Below, in pieces: positions 63,486 through 64,000 of a stretch of 64,000 bases of DNA. Location of the stretch: NCBI RefSeq assembly GCF_029839275.1, contig NZ_JAOCAH010000002.1:186001-250000 (forward strand), written 5' to 3'. The notes beneath the pieces were generated by a model that saw nothing but the letters and a program-made list of their open reading frames with translations, was not told the DNA's origin and did no database searches. The position numbers and the translations under genes are program-made. Origin of the DNA: Pseudomonas sp. GD03944. Its GTDB lineage: Bacteria; Pseudomonadota; Gammaproteobacteria; Pseudomonadales; Pseudomonadaceae. Position 1 is the stretch's first letter. Each line of letters starts with the position of its first letter.

Positions 63486-63501
63486 TGGCAGCTTCGCTGC
63501 A
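63486..63501 (+). promoter_or_regulatory. Candidate sigma54 promoter upstream of hpf-ptsN
   Basis: TGGCA (63486-63490) and CTGCA (63497-63501) place GG and GC exactly 12 bp apart, matching TGGCACG-N4-TTGCA at the key positions. The start would lie near 63512, giving a 100-nt leader that includes a GGCAGGC/GCCTGCC hairpin (63562-63581). Part of the motif, GCAGCTTCGCTGC, is also self-complementary, so it could instead be a small hairpin at the rpoN 3' end. Confidence 0.4.
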
Positions 63502-63611
63502 ACAGACGGCGAAGCGACAGCGACAGTTCTGCCTGCGTCGACCAGGCCAAAGTGTTCCGGCGGCAGGCCCGATAGCCTGCCTCTCACACACGGCAACAAG
63601 GAGAAAGCGGT

Positions 63612-63920
63612 ATGCAAGTCAACATCAGTGGACACCAGCTGGATGTGACCGACGCCCTGCGTGACTACATCGACGAGAAACTGAGTCGATTGGAGCGCCA
63701 CTTCGACAAGATCACCAACGTACAAGTCATTATGGAGGTCGAGAAGCTCAAGCAGAAAATCGAAGCGACTCTGCACATCGCCGGTGGTGAGGTGGTCGCC
63801 AACGCCGAACATGAAGACATGTACGCCGCCATTGATTTACTGACCGACAAACTCGACCGTCAACTGATCAAGCACAAGGAAAAGCAGCTCGAACGTCAGC
63901 AAGGCGCCATGGCTCGCTGA
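63612..63920 (+). CDS. hpf: Ribosome hibernation promoting factor, short form
   Basis: Hpf binds the 30S decoding region and promotes inactive 100S ribosome dimers in slow growth. The 102-residue short form starts MQVNISGHQLDVTDALRDYI and has the fold pattern KLSRLERHFDKITNVQVIME and ATLHIAGGEVVANAEHEDMY. It ends in the basic tail KHKEKQLERQQGAMAR. AAGGAG lies 8-9 nt before the ATG. It lies between rpoN and ptsN, 182 bp after rpoN. Confidence 0.96.
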   Translation: MQVNISGHQLDVTDALRDYIDEKLSRLERHFDKITNVQVIMEVEKLKQKIEATLHIAGGEVVANAEHEDMYAAIDLLTDKLDRQLIKHKEKQLERQQGAMAR

Positions 63921-63935
63921 CATCGCCTCCCTCCT

Positions 63936-64000
63936 ATGATTCGACTTGAAAATATCCTGACCCCCGGCCGTTCCCTGGTGAACGTGCCGGGCGGCAGTAA
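63936..64000 (+). CDS. ptsN: Nitrogen PTS enzyme IIA (PtsN), start of gene
   Basis: Only the first 21 codons are in the window (MIRLENILTPGRSLVNVPGG). They match the N-terminus of EIIA-Ntr, the phosphocarrier of the nitrogen-related PTS that tunes potassium, carbon and nitrogen responses. The phospho-His site lies beyond the right edge. It starts 15 bp after hpf without a strong Shine-Dalgarno sequence, so it may be translated by coupling. Assignment also rests on the rpoN-hpf-ptsN order. Confidence 0.85.
   Translation, partial: MIRLENILTPGRSLVNVPGGS

Overview
The window is chromosomal DNA from a gammaproteobacterium of the genus Pseudomonas, probably not P. aeruginosa itself. The gene order argJ, secA, M23 peptidase, dciA, lpxC, the division and cell-wall (dcw) cluster, mraZ, rnpB, rsmI, lpoA, sspAB, petABC, rpsI-rplM, trpS, cysNC-cysD, algW, his genes, murA, mla, kds, lpt, rpoN and ptsN matches the block I recall from PAO1 (about PA4402 to PA4464). 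Protein sequences, the high GC content, the short-form HisG and the fused CysNC all agree. The species cannot be named from this window. I see no phage, insertion sequence, CRISPR array or tRNA gene.

Layout. (1) 1-24.4 kb is almost entirely minus strand: partial argJ, secA, a periplasmic M23 peptidase, plus-strand dciA, lpxC, and then the dcw cluster ftsZ-ftsA-ftsQ-ddlB-murC-murG-ftsW-murD-mraY-murF-murE-ftsI-ftsL-rsmH-mraZ (given here 3' to 5'). Its junctions are tight or overlapping. The cluster starts at a sigma70 promoter followed by four 10-bp-spaced MraZ-type boxes. The RNase P RNA gene and rsmI lie upstream. (2) 24.6-27.9 kb, plus strand: lpoA-yraN-gmhA/diaA-dolP. (3) 28.0-32.8 kb, minus strand: sspA-sspB, the cytochrome bc1 operon petABC, and rplM-rpsI. 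(4) 33.0-42.2 kb, mixed strands: an aldo-keto reductase, endonuclease V, an LCAD-type acyl-CoA dehydrogenase divergent from an AraC-type regulator, an unknown secreted protein, zapE, trpS, a small hydrolase and zapG. (5) 42.3-46.0 kb: sulfate activation genes cysD-cysNC and a NIF3-family protein. (6) 46.1-50.2 kb, plus strand: algW, then a TonB-dependent receptor and a DUF4198 periplasmic protein. (7) 50.2-58.2 kb, minus strand: mlaFEDCB-ibaG-murA-hisG-hisD-hisC. (8) 58.4-64.0 kb, plus strand: kdsD-kdsC-lptC-lptA-lptB-rpoN-hpf-ptsN (partial).

Most of the window builds and maintains the cell envelope: peptidoglycan precursors and division, lipid A and Kdo, LPS export, retrograde phospholipid transport, Sec export, lipoproteins and the AlgW envelope-stress protease. 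The rest serves respiration, translation, sulfur and histidine metabolism.

The part most likely to be accessory, and the best candidate for a poorly described system, is the TonB-receptor plus DUF4198 pair at 47.3-50.2 kb, between algW and hisC. It has its own promoter, and a perfect 19-bp Zur-like dyad overlaps the -10 element. This suggests a metal-repressed uptake module. Other points to check are sigma54-like sites on both sides of rpoN, the MraZ boxes, a DUF1508-like tail on TrpS, a GmhA/DiaA protein that keeps both isomerase catalytic residues in a diaA gene neighbourhood, and hairpins without U-tracts at each his gene boundary.
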